This document shows positions 35,854-46,394 of a DNA stretch of 64,000 bases, piece after piece. The position numbers and the translations under genes were made by a program. The notes under the pieces were generated by a model. The model was not told where the DNA came from, did not search any database, and worked only from the letters and a program-made list of their open reading frames with translations. Position 1 is the stretch's first letter. Each line of letters starts with the position of its first letter. The DNA comes from Letharia columbiana (taxonomy: Eukaryota > Ascomycota > Lecanoromycetes > Lecanorales > Parmeliaceae): contig NW_023501082.1 in assembly GCF_014066305.1 (NCBI RefSeq), positions 342,001 through 406,000 on the forward strand. Reading direction: 5' to 3'.

Positions 35854-37083
35854 AATGATGAAGATGAGTGAGCTCAGCGAATGCACAGAAAACCCGAAAC
35901 CCAAGTTTTGAGGGTGTATTGGGAGGATCTCGGAAAAGGGCTTGTGTAAGCGGCCTGATTGGTGAAGAGGGAGGTGGTGTTGATGTTTGTGGCGTGTAAA
36001 TGTGTTGTAAGTCGGGTGAGCGATTCTCAAGAGTCACGGGCGCTTTGCTTTGCCTTGGCAGCCGAAGGAGCTAACTTAGAAAGGTTAGATACGGTGGTTA
36101 ACCCGTGAAGTCGAAAGCTTGGCGCTTTTCAGCCGTTCACTTGCAGGAGAGGGAACCAAATTTTTTAACCATCACCAATCACAGCCTACAACATTTTCAT
36201 GGCTACGTAGTCACAGAACTAGCTGAATGAGGAGACGATCCTCACTATATCTGTCAGTCCTTAGTAAGACACTCAGCTCATGCTCCATTTTTGAGCTTTC
36301 ACACCCGCACAGTGAAGGACGAAAATGCTAAGATCCGGAAAGGCGCCTGCACAGTGCCAAGTGATACTAGCCTAGGAGGTCAGTTGAAGGACGTATTGAA
36401 CACCGATAGAGGATAGACGTAATTTAAAGACACTTGCGTAGGGAGATGACTGTATAGCTATCAGCGCTTGGCCTACCAAAGGTGACAACTGGGATGGGCT
36501 TTGATTCCGTTACTATTTCAAAGGTACTCCAATCACAAATTCGTATAGGAGCTTCCCCGTGTCCAGTGACCAGCTTTGTGTTGAGCACCGAAGGTAGCAA
36601 GAGACGCATCTCGGCGTGGCGAACTGCAGTCGGTAGGGAAGCGCCGTCAGCAACTGGCTAAAATCATGCAGGTTTGAGAGTAGTTTCACTATGGACAGGC
36701 TCGCCCCTCTTACTGGTCCCCATTGTTCCTCTTGTACCGTCACTGTTTCCTATAGGTAGACCTTGAGGAAATGAGGCAGCTGATCAATAGCTTTGGTAAA
36801 GTGCACGCCGAGGTGAATTGTCTTCCGATCCACTAACAACACACATCATGCTGGCTTGATTCGGAAGGTTGTGACTGCTAAGAAATGACCAGATGACACA
36901 GAGTCAAAGCTCGTATCCTGGCGTTATTGGATTGATCTGGGCTACTATCCCCGCTTCCGGGAGGCTGATCATCATAAAGAGCGCTCGTTATCACTATAAA
37001 GATTTCATTTTTCTTCGCCATAGCCACTCCCCCGATTCAGGAAGAAAACAGACTCTCATTATCCCAAGAGACTTCACTGGTAA
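35854..37083. other. Shared upstream region of divergent pair A
   Basis: 1.2 kb between two divergently oriented genes. A short block ('ggcgcttttcagccgttcac') has a counterpart near 40750-40790 in the second unit. No gene recognised. Confidence 0.5.
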
Positions 37084-37989
37084 ATGCTCGAAGTCGCCGT
37101 CTCCATGAAGCGCGATCGTCGTTCTGGTGAGGGCGGACACCACCAAAGAGGCCCCGACTTGCCAACTCGTACCCAAGACGGGGCCTCTTTTCGGCAAAAC
37201 ATACCATATCCTTCAGACTCAGAGGAAAGCTTTGCCCGCCATCACGCAGAACGATACGGACATGAAGAACTCTTGGTGGACGGGCAGCACACCGGCAGCC
37301 CCCATTTTCCTCGCCGTAGCGAGAGAGCCAGAATTCATGCGGAATATACAACCAGCAATCGGCAAAGAGACAGAACACGGGAAGCGTACGGCGATACATT
37401 AAAATCAGCGACAGAAGAATATGAGAGTCTTAGCTACAACCAGCGCGAATACTACGACTCTACCTCAGGCGGTATGCTTCCACGTCATCATGCTACCCTC
37501 TTGCCTCTCGCCAGGGACCGGGAAGGCCCCAACTACCAGTAAGCTACCTTGTGTCTCAACAGTCCAGATTATACTGAGGTAATCTAGCAACGCGACCAAT
37601 CGAGAAAGACTTCTGACCATGGAATACGGCTACCACAGTGTGGCGGCCCAACAGCGGCATTGGGATAGCGCGGAACAAGCCTATCAGGAGCATGGACAAG
37701 TTCAAGCTGACCATGCTCGACACCGAAGATTCCGATCGTAAGTATTACACCCCAATGCACCAGTGAATAGACATTTCTTGCATCTTTTGCGAGATACTGA
37801 AAGAAATACAGCGACCCCAGGGACGACGACACAGTAGACTGCTATAGCAATAGCCCAGTACAAAGTACTGAACCGCATACCAGGAGCAGGAATCAGGGTC
37901 TCCCACCGCCAGGTTATTACTGTGACAGGCTGGACACGCCTCCCGAAGAGGATGATGATGGGGCAGGCGAGGCATATGGCGGTCGCTGA
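37084..37989 (+). CDS. Unrecognised charged helical protein A, 260 aa (copy 1 of duplicated pair)
   Basis: Exons 37084-37538, 37588-37737 and 37812-37989 join to 783 nt, with introns of 49 and 74 nt, both in phase 2. The protein is very rich in Arg, His, Glu and Tyr, has no membrane segment, and keeps the motifs shared with the paralogue at 41800: 'ERYGHEELLVDGQH', 'FPRRSERARIHAEYT', 'EYYDSTSGGMLPRHHA', 'HARHRRFRS' and 'EPHTRSRNQGLPPPGYY'. I do not recognise any domain. The first block looks like a coiled coil. Translation might start at ATG 37105 instead, since the first seven residues have no counterpart. Conservation of both splice sites between copies argues that both genes are real. Its partner upstream is an F-box-like gene on the other strand. 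Confidence 0.65.
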
Positions 37990-38968
37990 GGGCAAGAAGC
38001 CTCGAGAAGGGAGGAGGGAGGACTGTTTGCGACGACCAAACTGTGACCTTGCTTTGTTTATTCAGAAGCGGTGCTTGATTAGCTATTGCACCTGTCCTGT
38101 CTTTATTCCACGAGCTTTCTGCGGACTTGATCTGAACTTTTATGCCAGCGAGCTGAAGATGGGCATTTGCTATATCGTAAGGTCTTTGTAGAACAAGCAA
38201 AGCATTACGAATTGAGAGAATAGAGATGAAGAAGCAAATGATTTTCTGTATGTTCTTATCGTAGCTTTCGTCGAGGTTTGCCTAGGCGGCCTACAAACAC
38301 ATCGACTAACTATCATTAATATAGTGACAGTCGCTGCCAAAATGATCTCTTTGGCGGTGAAAGCTCCTTCTTAAAGATCCAGTGGCATTCCCACCATCAC
38401 TAGGGCCAGACCCCTCCACATTCAACCGCGATATGTGCTGATCTCTGAACGGCATCTTTGTTTTCCGGGCAAGGAGGGGAATGGGTGATGGACAGTCTGT
38501 CATGAGCTCATTACAGATGGAAGACTACAACGAAGAGTTAACACGGCTATGCAGAATCTACGATAGGCTTCGACTCATACCATCCTTGCCTCAATCGCAA
38601 TATCCGCCCGTGGGTAGCTCCGCTTTGTTAGCAGCAGGTTATATTGGTTCATGGTTGCGATCGAGGACTGAAGAGAACGGAAGCATATCAGATAACGTTG
38701 CGCATGCCTTTTGTGCTTCAAGGAACATTGAGACGTTAACACTGCTTGAAAGTCCTTCGTGGCCATCAGTATCAAATGATGGCCGGACTGATTGCATCAC
38801 AGGATGTTCGATAACCTCTCAGAAGATTGCTGGCGCGAGCGGATGTCTACAGCCTGTAGAATGGCAATCCCAGCCTCCCGGAGCCATTTCCCTGCCAACG
38901 AGAGGGCTAATGGCAGCTTGTAGGTCGCATCTTTGTCTTGCGTTCCTACTTCAACCTGGCTGCCTTGT
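37990..38968. other. 3' flank of unit 1 and junction to unit 2
   Basis: Sequence to about 38190 has a counterpart at 43060-43190. Beyond it no gene is supported. The plus frame 38481-39179 is mostly the antisense of the repeat in the F-box B exon. Confidence 0.5.
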
Positions 38969-40515
38969 TCACTCCACTGGCATCTCTTGTTCATCATGTT
39001 CTTCTTGTTCATCATGTCCTTCTTGTTCATCATGTCCTTCTTGTTCATCATGTCCTTCTTGTTCATCATGTTCTTCTTGTTCGTCAAGTTCTTCTTGTTC
39101 ATCGTCTTCGATTTTAGTGCGAGATGGTTTCGGGCCGATCCAGCGCTCGTGGACACTTGGCTTTTTATTCGCCAGATAGTCGTCGAACTCGATCCGTCTC
39201 ACATCGCGCGGACAGTACAGAAGTCAGCTTCGCACTCTACGTAGAACAAGGACACTTACTCCAGGTCTAGAACACCGGTCTCCTGAAGCCTTTCTAGATC
39301 CCAGAAGACATAGCCCCAGTCCCTCAGGCCTTTAGCAGTTACGTCCACAAGCCCACGGTAATAGCCTCCGGTATGTGCCCATAGCCAGCCAGGAGGAAGA
39401 TCCAGCTTGCCGTTCTCGTCTAAGCAGGAATCTATATCTCTGTCGTACCAACCGTACTGATCGTCATTGCTGTCCAAAGGGTCAAGACCGAGAGCTGCTG
39501 TGATAAAATTTGTCTGGTGATGGGTATAACAGCGGGATTCAGTGTGAAGCAGCAGGTCTTGACGCTTATCGCCAGTCGACTCCAGTATTCTACGGATGTA
39601 AGGTAGTCCAAGTGATAGAAGATATTCGATGTGAAAGTTCTGCAGGTATTTGCCGCTGTAGCCAAAGATGTGCTCGTCGTCTGCCAGATATTGATGGCGC
39701 CCCCCATTAGCCCAGTCCCAGTCGAGGCCCTGGTACTTGTCTCTGGGGTCAGGACATCCGGCCTGCAGTTTTTGTACGACCTCATCTTCCACCTGATCAT
39801 GCGCACCTCGCAAACGGCGATACAGGTAGTCTCTAACACAGGCGATCTCGGCAGCTTGGTAAGCCGGCATGTCTTGACAAAACATTTTCGCTTGTTCATA
39901 AACGGTCAGAGACGGTCCACCAAAGCACTGTCGAGGACCGTGGTTGAAGTCCGAAGAACATCGGCTAAAGAACTGTCTGTAGGTCTCGAATTGGCTGAAG
40001 GCTCGGCGGAGACGATTCGACTCGCTCCTTGAGATATCTGATTTGGGCCCATGGGGATTTTGCTCGTACTCGGTTTCGATCGTAACAAATCCTGATTGTC
40101 CTAGCTGCACCAGGATGGGAAAGGTGTTCCGCGTATAGTCATCGGTGAAGAACCTGATCGTTCCATCAAGCCTGCCCAATGTTGTCGACACGGGCAGCGG
40201 AAGGACTGGATCCGAGGAATCGTCTAGTTCATCCAAGGTAGAGAACATGCGAAGTAGAGTGCCTCGTGAGAATGGAGGGTGTTCGATTGAATACAATCTC
40301 TCGATGGCCTGAGCGGCTCGTGTTGTAGCAGGGTCAAATTGCTGACGTGTCACCGTTGAGAGGATGATCCTTTTGTTGAGTTTGAAGACTTGATACATAC
40401 GCGGTGAGGCGTGGATAAGGGCGTGTAGAGTAACAAAGTCCAGCCGCAAGAGGATTAGCTGTTGCACCTCGGGCAAAAGCAGCTCCAGCGCGCTGTGGTC
40501 TGACATGTCTGACAT
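38969..40515 (-). CDS. F-box-like protein B, 494 aa (copy 2 of duplicated pair)
   Basis: Exon 1 (40515-39260) and exon 2 (39197-38969) join across a 62-nt intron to 1485 nt. The F-box-like start is 'HSALELLLPEVQQLILLRLD' and 'HALIHASPRMYQVFKLNK', and the body repeats the blocks of copy A ('LTVYEQAKMFCQDMPAYQ', 'ACVRDYLYRRLRGAHDQVED', 'LPPGWLWAHTGG', 'KGLRDWGYVFWDLERLQETG'). At the position of copy A's acceptor (TATAG) copy B has TACTG, so splicing must use GTGAG ten bases further on, which keeps the frame ('LDLE' then 'RIEFDDYL'). The C terminus is an acidic tandem repeat (DEQEGH units) absent from copy A. The predicted role as an SCF adaptor rests only on the F-box-like region. Confidence 0.78.
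38985..39105 (-). repeat. 18-bp coding tandem repeat in F-box B exon 2
   Basis: About six units of 'catgtccttcttgttcat' on the plus strand (variants 'catgttcttcttgttcat'). On the coding strand they give DEQEGH/DEQEEH repeats. The unit length is a multiple of three, so copy-number change keeps the frame. Confidence 0.9.
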
Positions 40516-41799
40516 AATGAATGCGTGTAAGAGACTGCAGAAGGAATAGCAGAGAGGAGAGGTGGCTGTAGATTCCTGGCTGACGATGTAGATGAGGGGT
40601 TTGGTGAAGGCAAGAAGAAGGTTTTCGTATTGTTTGTGAGATGTAAAGTGTTGAATCGATGAGCCGTGAGGAACCTAGAGTTACTTACCGTACAGGCGCT
40701 TGGCATAGGGCGAGCCTGCTCTAACCTGGAATGGTTAGTGTGATGGCGCGAAACGCTTTGCGATTTTGGCCGCTTGCCTGCAGAACACTTCATTTCCACA
40801 TCACAGAATAAGTAAAGGTGGGTGAATAAGCTTGTAGAGCGTTCATTCCGAAGTCAAAGACAGGTGTGAAGTCTGGATGGTAGGTTCCAGTTACTCTTCC
40901 AAGAAATCATTCGTCGAGCTCTTTTCCTAGTAAGCCCAACACGAAGTGGAAGAAGAGACTTCAAGCCCGGAAAGACCAAATTACGCTGGCTTCTTTGGCC
41001 AGCAGTGACCGGTGAGCTAACTTAGCCCGGTATGGGGAGTTGTAGCCGGTGGCCAAGCTTTGCTGGCAATTAGTTGACCTGAAATCATGTGCCTTCATTA
41101 CCGACGGATTGAGGTCCAATCTTTGGTCCAACTCACTGAAACCCGCCCATTATCCGGCCCACTCGGGCGTGGCTCGCTTTCGAGAAGAGCTGCTTGGCTA
41201 TTGCTCTGCTTCTCGCAGCCATCCATTGACCCGAAATTCCCTGAATAACACATTTCCTCGTCCCGGTACGAGCATTACCGAAGCGCTTGGTCGAACTCCC
41301 ACCATTGAAAGTCTGCGGTGTGGTCGGGTTGCCCTCATGATTGACTCATTCTGCTCCTATATCGAGCTCAGAACGCCACAAATTCTGGGAATGTGACCAT
41401 CTGCAGTCCATAGAATGTGGGCCCTTAAATGCCGAACTTGGAGCGATTCGACAGGGACAGCTCAGTCCGCCTGCATGAGGGGTAACCCGGTGCTCAATTG
41501 ATTGCTTGTACTGGCTAGTTAAACCACTCGTGATCTGACTCTAGCTCATGCCACCGCGTTAGCTATATTGTCCGTCTATATTGCGCGTACCGGAGAGCCT
41601 TTTCACTGTGGAACAAGACCCTAGCTCTCTGATGCTTCTGTAATAGAAATTTCGCATGAAGAGGTGGTTGAAATGCTGATGTTCCAACACTTCGCTCACA
41701 CCTGTCGCTTCTCCCGTACTCTTACACAAACCACATCCTCCTAGTTCTGAAAATCTGTACTGACTACCCTCCGAACTACCCTTCGAAGTCCTCGTCACC
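40516..41799. other. Shared upstream region of divergent pair B
   Basis: 1.3 kb between divergent genes, the counterpart of 35854-37083. No gene recognised. Confidence 0.5.
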
Positions 41800-42822
41800 A
41801 TGGCAGACCGTGACTGGAACGTGGTAGAAACCCGCAGTGAACGGAAACGTAACCGTGATGATGAGCTCCGCGAAGAACGACTCCGCGCAGAAGCGCCCCG
41901 CCGACCACATCGCACCCGAAATCTGGCATGGTTTGATGCCACTCATCCACCACCCGCAGGTATGGCGGCCGAATACGACCACATTCACGCCCAGCGTTAT
42001 GGAGCGGAAGAACGGATGATCAATGGAAGGCATCGCCGGAGTAACCCAAATTTCCCCCGAAATAGTGGGAGAGACATAGCACATGCTAGATATGTTGATA
42101 GCACACAGCACAGAAATATAGCACTCGAGTCCTACCTTGATGCAAAGCGGAAAAACGCTGCGGAGATTGAAAAGCTGGATGCAGAGGAAAAGGAGTACTA
42201 TGAACATGCAACGGGTAGTCTACTACCAAGCCAGCATGCCGATATGTCTGGTCGTGCGCTAGATCTGGCAGATGCAGCCTACGCGTAAGTCCTTTCATGC
42301 CTAAATCTCAATGTTGTATTGATCCCTGGACAGCAATGGGTCCCTACGAACGGACGCCGAAGATGAATTCCCCTACGGGCAACATAGCCTGCCACAAGCG
42401 GTTGCACATCACAAGTACGCGCAGACAGCCTTCGACCAACACAGACGAGCTACCAGCGATCACGATCGTCACGAAAGATATCGATCGTAGGTCTTACAGC
42501 TCTAAGCACCCATCCGTGAACTCTCGGGGCTTACTCCGCAAGATACTAATTGGGGTCCAGGAGTGAGGTCGATGACGGCAAAAGGGACTGCTATGACAGG
42601 AGAGTGACGACCGGGACTAAACCACATACCAGGAGCCGTGAACATGAGCTCCCACCACGAGGTTATTACTCTGCATATCCCACTACACCTCCAGCAGAGA
42701 GATCCAATGGCGCAGACTACGGCTCCACTCCACAATGCAGTCGGAGAGACGTCGGTCGCGGGCACAATGCTGATAATGAAAATACCAACAACCAACCTCG
42801 AACCGACTGGTGGGAGGATTAG
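41800..42822 (+). CDS. Unrecognised charged helical protein B, 299 aa (copy 2 of duplicated pair)
   Basis: Exons 41800-42284, 42334-42486 and 42561-42822 join to exactly 900 nt, with introns of 49 and 74 nt in phase 2, the same sizes and phases as in copy A. Shared motifs are 'QRYGAEERMINGRH', 'FPRNSGRDIAHARYV', 'EYYEHATGSLLPSQHA', 'HDRHERYRS' and 'KPHTRSREHELPPRGYYS'. The N terminus is a long basic/acidic helix ('SERKRNRDDELREERLRAEA'). The end is 'TDWWED'. There is no signal peptide, membrane helix or known domain. Intron 2 has a TACTAAT branch point. The start ATG lies in a good context (caccATGG). The function is unknown; a helical scaffold or substrate for the neighbouring F-box-like protein is only a guess. 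Confidence 0.72.
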
Positions 42823-43261
42823 GGATAGGGCTGTCCACGGACAGACCCCCACGTGGGAAGACGCATGTTTGGCCGTTGTGAAAGCCGTCCAATCCTTACC
42901 GTATGACTTTCCAGCAAACCCAATCTGTATGAATGTGCTAGGGAGTTAGGATTGCATGTATCTTGATTTGTTTGCGAGTTCTGCGACTGATAAGAAGAAA
43001 GCGTCTCGCTGAGAAACAGCAGCCTTCTGATAAGAGGATCGATTCAACATCGAATGACGCTTGATTGGCTGTTTTGTGCAGCCGTTCTCTCATGATCTCA
43101 CGGCCTTTCAGCGGACTTGATTTGAATTGTTGTGCTGGGGTGCGACGAGGGCAATATTTCTCGTGAAGACTTTGCAGACATGCGAAGCATCACCAACAGA
43201 TAGATAGACAGACATGAAAACACTCAAAAAGTATCATTTCTGGATTTTCGCTCAGCTTTCC
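42823..43261. other. 3' flank of unit 2
   Basis: Sequence homologous to the 3' flank of unit 1 around 43060-43160; otherwise nothing recognised. Confidence 0.5.
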
Positions 43262-43858
43262 TCAACATTTCCCCTGCAAATACGCCTTTAACTCCCCATT
43301 CCACTGCCCAAACCTCTTCACAAGCGTCCTCCCTACGAAGATCTTCACAGCCCAAGCTAGGGGCCCGCTGAAAGTCTCGTAGACATCATAGACAGTTCCT
43401 CCTCCGCCTTCCTCTGCGTAGATCTCATGCACCCTCTCCGACCTCAGCGCCCAGTCCGGATACCCCTTGCCAAGCCAGACCACCTTGAAGCCTTTCTTAT
43501 CCGGTTCATTCACCTCGTCGAGGGTGGTCATGAGCAGCTTCATCTTGACAATCGTAGATCTGCCGCGACCGGCCATGTCGACGTGTTCCGTGAACAGCGT
43601 GCCAGGATGCAGTCGACTGGGATCATCGGAGTCTCTGGAAGGGTTGGAGAGGGTGGCTCGAGGGACGAAGTTGTTCCAATGCGGCCAGGTGGAAGTGCCC
43701 AAAAGAGCATCGAGCACAGGTTGAGGTCGGGCGTCGATGGTGGTTGTTGCGCGGACTGTGAAAGCGGCTCCGGATTGTGCGCCCCAATGCGGGGTTGGTA
43801 TGGGAGCAATTAGCTCTGCTTTTACAGTTCTGTCATTATCGAGGGAGGGAGATGTCAT
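43262..43858 (-). CDS. SRPBCC (START-like) superfamily protein, 198 aa
   Basis: A single exon from ATG 43858 to the stop at 43262. The pattern fits the fungal SRPBCC/polyketide-cyclase-like fold: an early strand 'GAAFTVRATTTIDARPQPVL', the 'TSTWPHWNNFVPRATLSN' segment where these proteins place a W-P-x-W-N motif, central strands 'STIVKMKLLMTTLDEV' and 'KGFKVVWLGKGYPDWALR', and a C-terminal helix 'RTLVKRFGQWNGELKAYL'. The fold binds small hydrophobic ligands. No reaction can be assigned. There is no signal peptide. The plus frames over the same interval are shadows. Confidence 0.78.
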   Translation of the reverse strand: MTSPSLDNDRTVKAELIAPIPTPHWGAQSGAAFTVRATTTIDARPQPVLDALLGTSTWPHWNNFVPRATLSNPSRDSDDPSRLHPGTLFTEHVDMAGRGRSTIVKMKLLMTTLDEVNEPDKKGFKVVWLGKGYPDWALRSERVHEIYAEEGGGGTVYDVYETFSGPLAWAVKIFVGRTLVKRFGQWNGELKAYLQGKC

Positions 43859-44098
43859 GATGGTTGTGGTCTCTGTGCTTAAACATGCCTATGCTGTATA
43901 CTCGATTTTGAACAAGAACGCGAGATCAATGACGCGCGCTGGATGCTATTAAATAAGAATGCTTGGCAAAGCTGATTCAGCTCCGCCTCCGACTTTTTGT
44001 TAGCGCCATTCATAGAAAATTGTAGAGAACGTATTTGCCACTCTTGTCATAGAGAAGGTGGAGGATTTTGATTGATATTACGTAGTATTTCATTGTAA

Positions 44099-44565
44099 CT
44101 ACTCTGTTATCTCCATAGTCAAATGCTCCAAATCTCGTTTAAATGCCTTAATTTCGCCGTCAAATATGTAGCCTGCAGTGGTGTATGCAGGTAGAATGCT
44201 GACAGTATCACCTCGTCTTATATCACTATGATATCGAGTAGGGTCACCGATAGGAGCATAGGCCATGGACCGCCACATCGTTTGCAGCTTGAACAACGAC
44301 TCGTCGATAAAGACCAGCTGCTCCGCCTTGACCTGACTCGCAAACGCCTGCCATGCAACACGAAGCACGTCACCTTGAGGACCGATCCTTTGACCCTTCT
44401 TGTGTGTGACTTCAGCCTGTTCTAGAGCCCTGCAGACGGTGGACTTGTGGACCTCAACATCCCACTCCTCTTTCAAGAACCGCGCCAATTCGTCTTGATG
44501 CAGCTACGGTTTTGACGCTGGTAGTCAAGAAGAGCGTCTAAAGCAGCAGGTGGAGGCTGCGGCAT
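44099..44565 (-). mobile_element. Truncated Tc1/mariner-type DDE transposase remnant
   Basis: On the minus strand 'LARFLKEEWDVEVHKSTVCR' is a helix-turn-helix end, followed by 'FASQVKAEQLVFIDESLF', which carries the first catalytic Asp of the DDE_3 domain, then 'AYAPIGDPTRYHSD' and 'DTVSILPAYTTAGYIFDG'. The frame then ends after a short unrelated-looking tail, so the second half of the catalytic core is missing. The proposed N terminus (ATG 44565, 'MPQPPPAALDALLDYQRQNR') is in another register, so a small indel lies near 44490-44500. No terminal inverted repeats were found. Confidence 0.8.
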
Positions 44566-44609
44566 CGCCCTTGTGTATAAATATACCTGTTACGAGGGAT
44601 CACGGTGTC

Positions 44610-45038
<429 letters not shown>

Positions 45039-45057
45039 TGGGTTTTATTTTATAATA

Positions 45058-45502
45058 ATTAGTGCTCGCAAACAGTGAGGCCATACAGAACAACGCATGC
45101 ACAAGTAGATATGTAGATAGATGATTGGGCATATCCAACACTGGGGCAGCTGAGACCTTTCTGGATATGCAAATAGTCCAAAAAAGGCCCCCTAGCGCTA
45201 GAAAAACTCCCATGTCTGAGCGACATGCCCTGGAGTGAAATGAGGCTATATACAGGTGTGGGTGGGTGGGAGAAAAATGATATGGCTCTGAAAGAGACGA
45301 AATCGAATGAAGAGCCGTTGATAGGTGCAAAACAGGTGGCTATATAGCTCGTACTGGACACCTGTCCCCAACCCCTTGCCGGGGTACCAATAGGGGTCCA
45401 ACAAGGGTACAACAAGGGTACCAACAGCGAACGGCTGATCAAACAGCTATTAACGCTATGGCCTCATAATGGACCCACTAACCCACAGTCCCACTGTTGC
45501 GA
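45058..45502 (+). repeat. Dispersed repeat, full 445-bp copy with TIR-like ends
   Basis: It starts 'attagtgctcgcaaacagtg' and ends 'agtcccactgttgcg'. The ends are partly inverted: 'cgcaaacagtg' against 'cactgttgcg', and inside them 'tgaggccata' against 'tatggcctca'. That looks like a small non-autonomous DNA transposon. A second copy begins directly after it, sharing 'attagtgct' at the junction. Confidence 0.7.
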
Positions 45503-45658
45503 TTAGTGCTCGCAAACAGTGAGGCCATATAGAACAACGCATGCATAAGTAGATATGTAGATAGATGATTGGGCATATTCAACACTGGGGCAGCTGAGAC
45601 CTTTCTGGATATGCAAATAGTTCAAAAAAGGCCCCTCAGCGCTAGAAAAACTCCCAAA
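45503..45658 (+). repeat. Left part of a second, split copy of the dispersed repeat
   Basis: About 155 bp nearly identical to 45058-45212, ending at 'gctagaaaaactccca'. The continuation of the element is found again only at 49272, after the minisatellites. Confidence 0.8.
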
Positions 45659-45845
45659 TAACCCAAGACGTCGTCCAAAGAGGGCGAAGGTCTCGAGGAG
45701 GATCCTAACGGTATCTATTGTAGTAAGTAGTAGGGACCGGCAGCACTAGCGCGGATGGGCTGGAAGGTGCTGGTGCCGTAGTGAATGGTAGGTAGGCTGG
45801 GTGAGTGACGAAAGGCGGTAGGAATCGCCGGCGTCACGTGCTGAT

Positions 45846-46332
45846 ATTGTAGCCCCTCTGCGGAAGGACTGGCCTGAATAATGGTCCTCAACACTAAGTT
45901 GTAGCCCCTCTGCGGAAGGACTGGCTTGAATAATAACCCTCAATAATGACCCTCAATACCAAGATGCAGCCCCTCTGCGGAAGGACTGGCCTGATTGGCC
46001 CTACAAGTTGCAGCCCTCTGCGGAAGGACTGGCCTGAATATGGCCCTCAACCAAGTTGCAGCCCCTCTGCGGAAGGACTGGCCTGAATAATGGCCCTCAA
46101 CCAAGTTGTAGCCCCTCTGCGGAAGGACTGGCCTGAATAATAACCTCAATAATGACCCTCAATACCAAGATGCAGCCCTCTGCGGAAGGACTGAGCCCCT
46201 CTGGGAAGGACTGGCCTGAATTATGGTCCTCAACATCAAGTTGTAGCCCCTCTGCGGAAGGACTGGTCTGAATAATGGCCCTCAACACCAAGTTGTAGCC
46301 CTCTGCGGAAGGACTGGCCTGAATCATGGCCC
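45846..46332 (-). repeat. Minisatellite 1, unit about 52 bp, about ten copies
   Basis: The plus strand repeats 'tgtagcccctctgcggaagg' followed by 'actggcctgaataatggccc' and 'tcaacaccaag', with units of roughly 25-63 bp because of internal deletions. Minus-strand frames through it give 'QASPSAEGL' repeats and are probably not genes. Confidence 0.9.
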
Positions 46333-46394
46333 TCGGTGGGGCTTCACATCTGATGTAAGGCTTTGACGCGCATGCGTCATCGCCCGATGAAATA

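Larger units (their letters stand above)
34343..38190. repeat. Segmental duplication, unit 1
   Basis: This unit contains F-box-like gene A (minus), the intergenic region, charged-protein gene A (plus) and a 3' flank. Gene order, orientation, intron positions and flank sequence ('gcggacttgatctgaac' near 38120) are repeated at 38969-43150. Landmarks are offset by about 4.7 kb. Confidence 0.8.
38969..43150. repeat. Segmental duplication, unit 2
   Basis: Second head-to-tail copy of the F-box-like/charged-protein pair with its 3' flank ('gcggacttgatttgaat' near 43115). It has diverged strongly from unit 1 at the protein level (about 40%), so it is an old duplication. Confidence 0.8.

Noticed and set aside
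38481..39179. Cys/Ser-repeat frame on the plus strand
   Set aside because: It is the antisense of the DEQEGH-coding repeat in F-box-like gene B.
45746..46327. 'QASPSAEGL' repeat frames as a secreted repeat protein
   Set aside because: Short frames begin and end with unit-length changes in the minisatellite.
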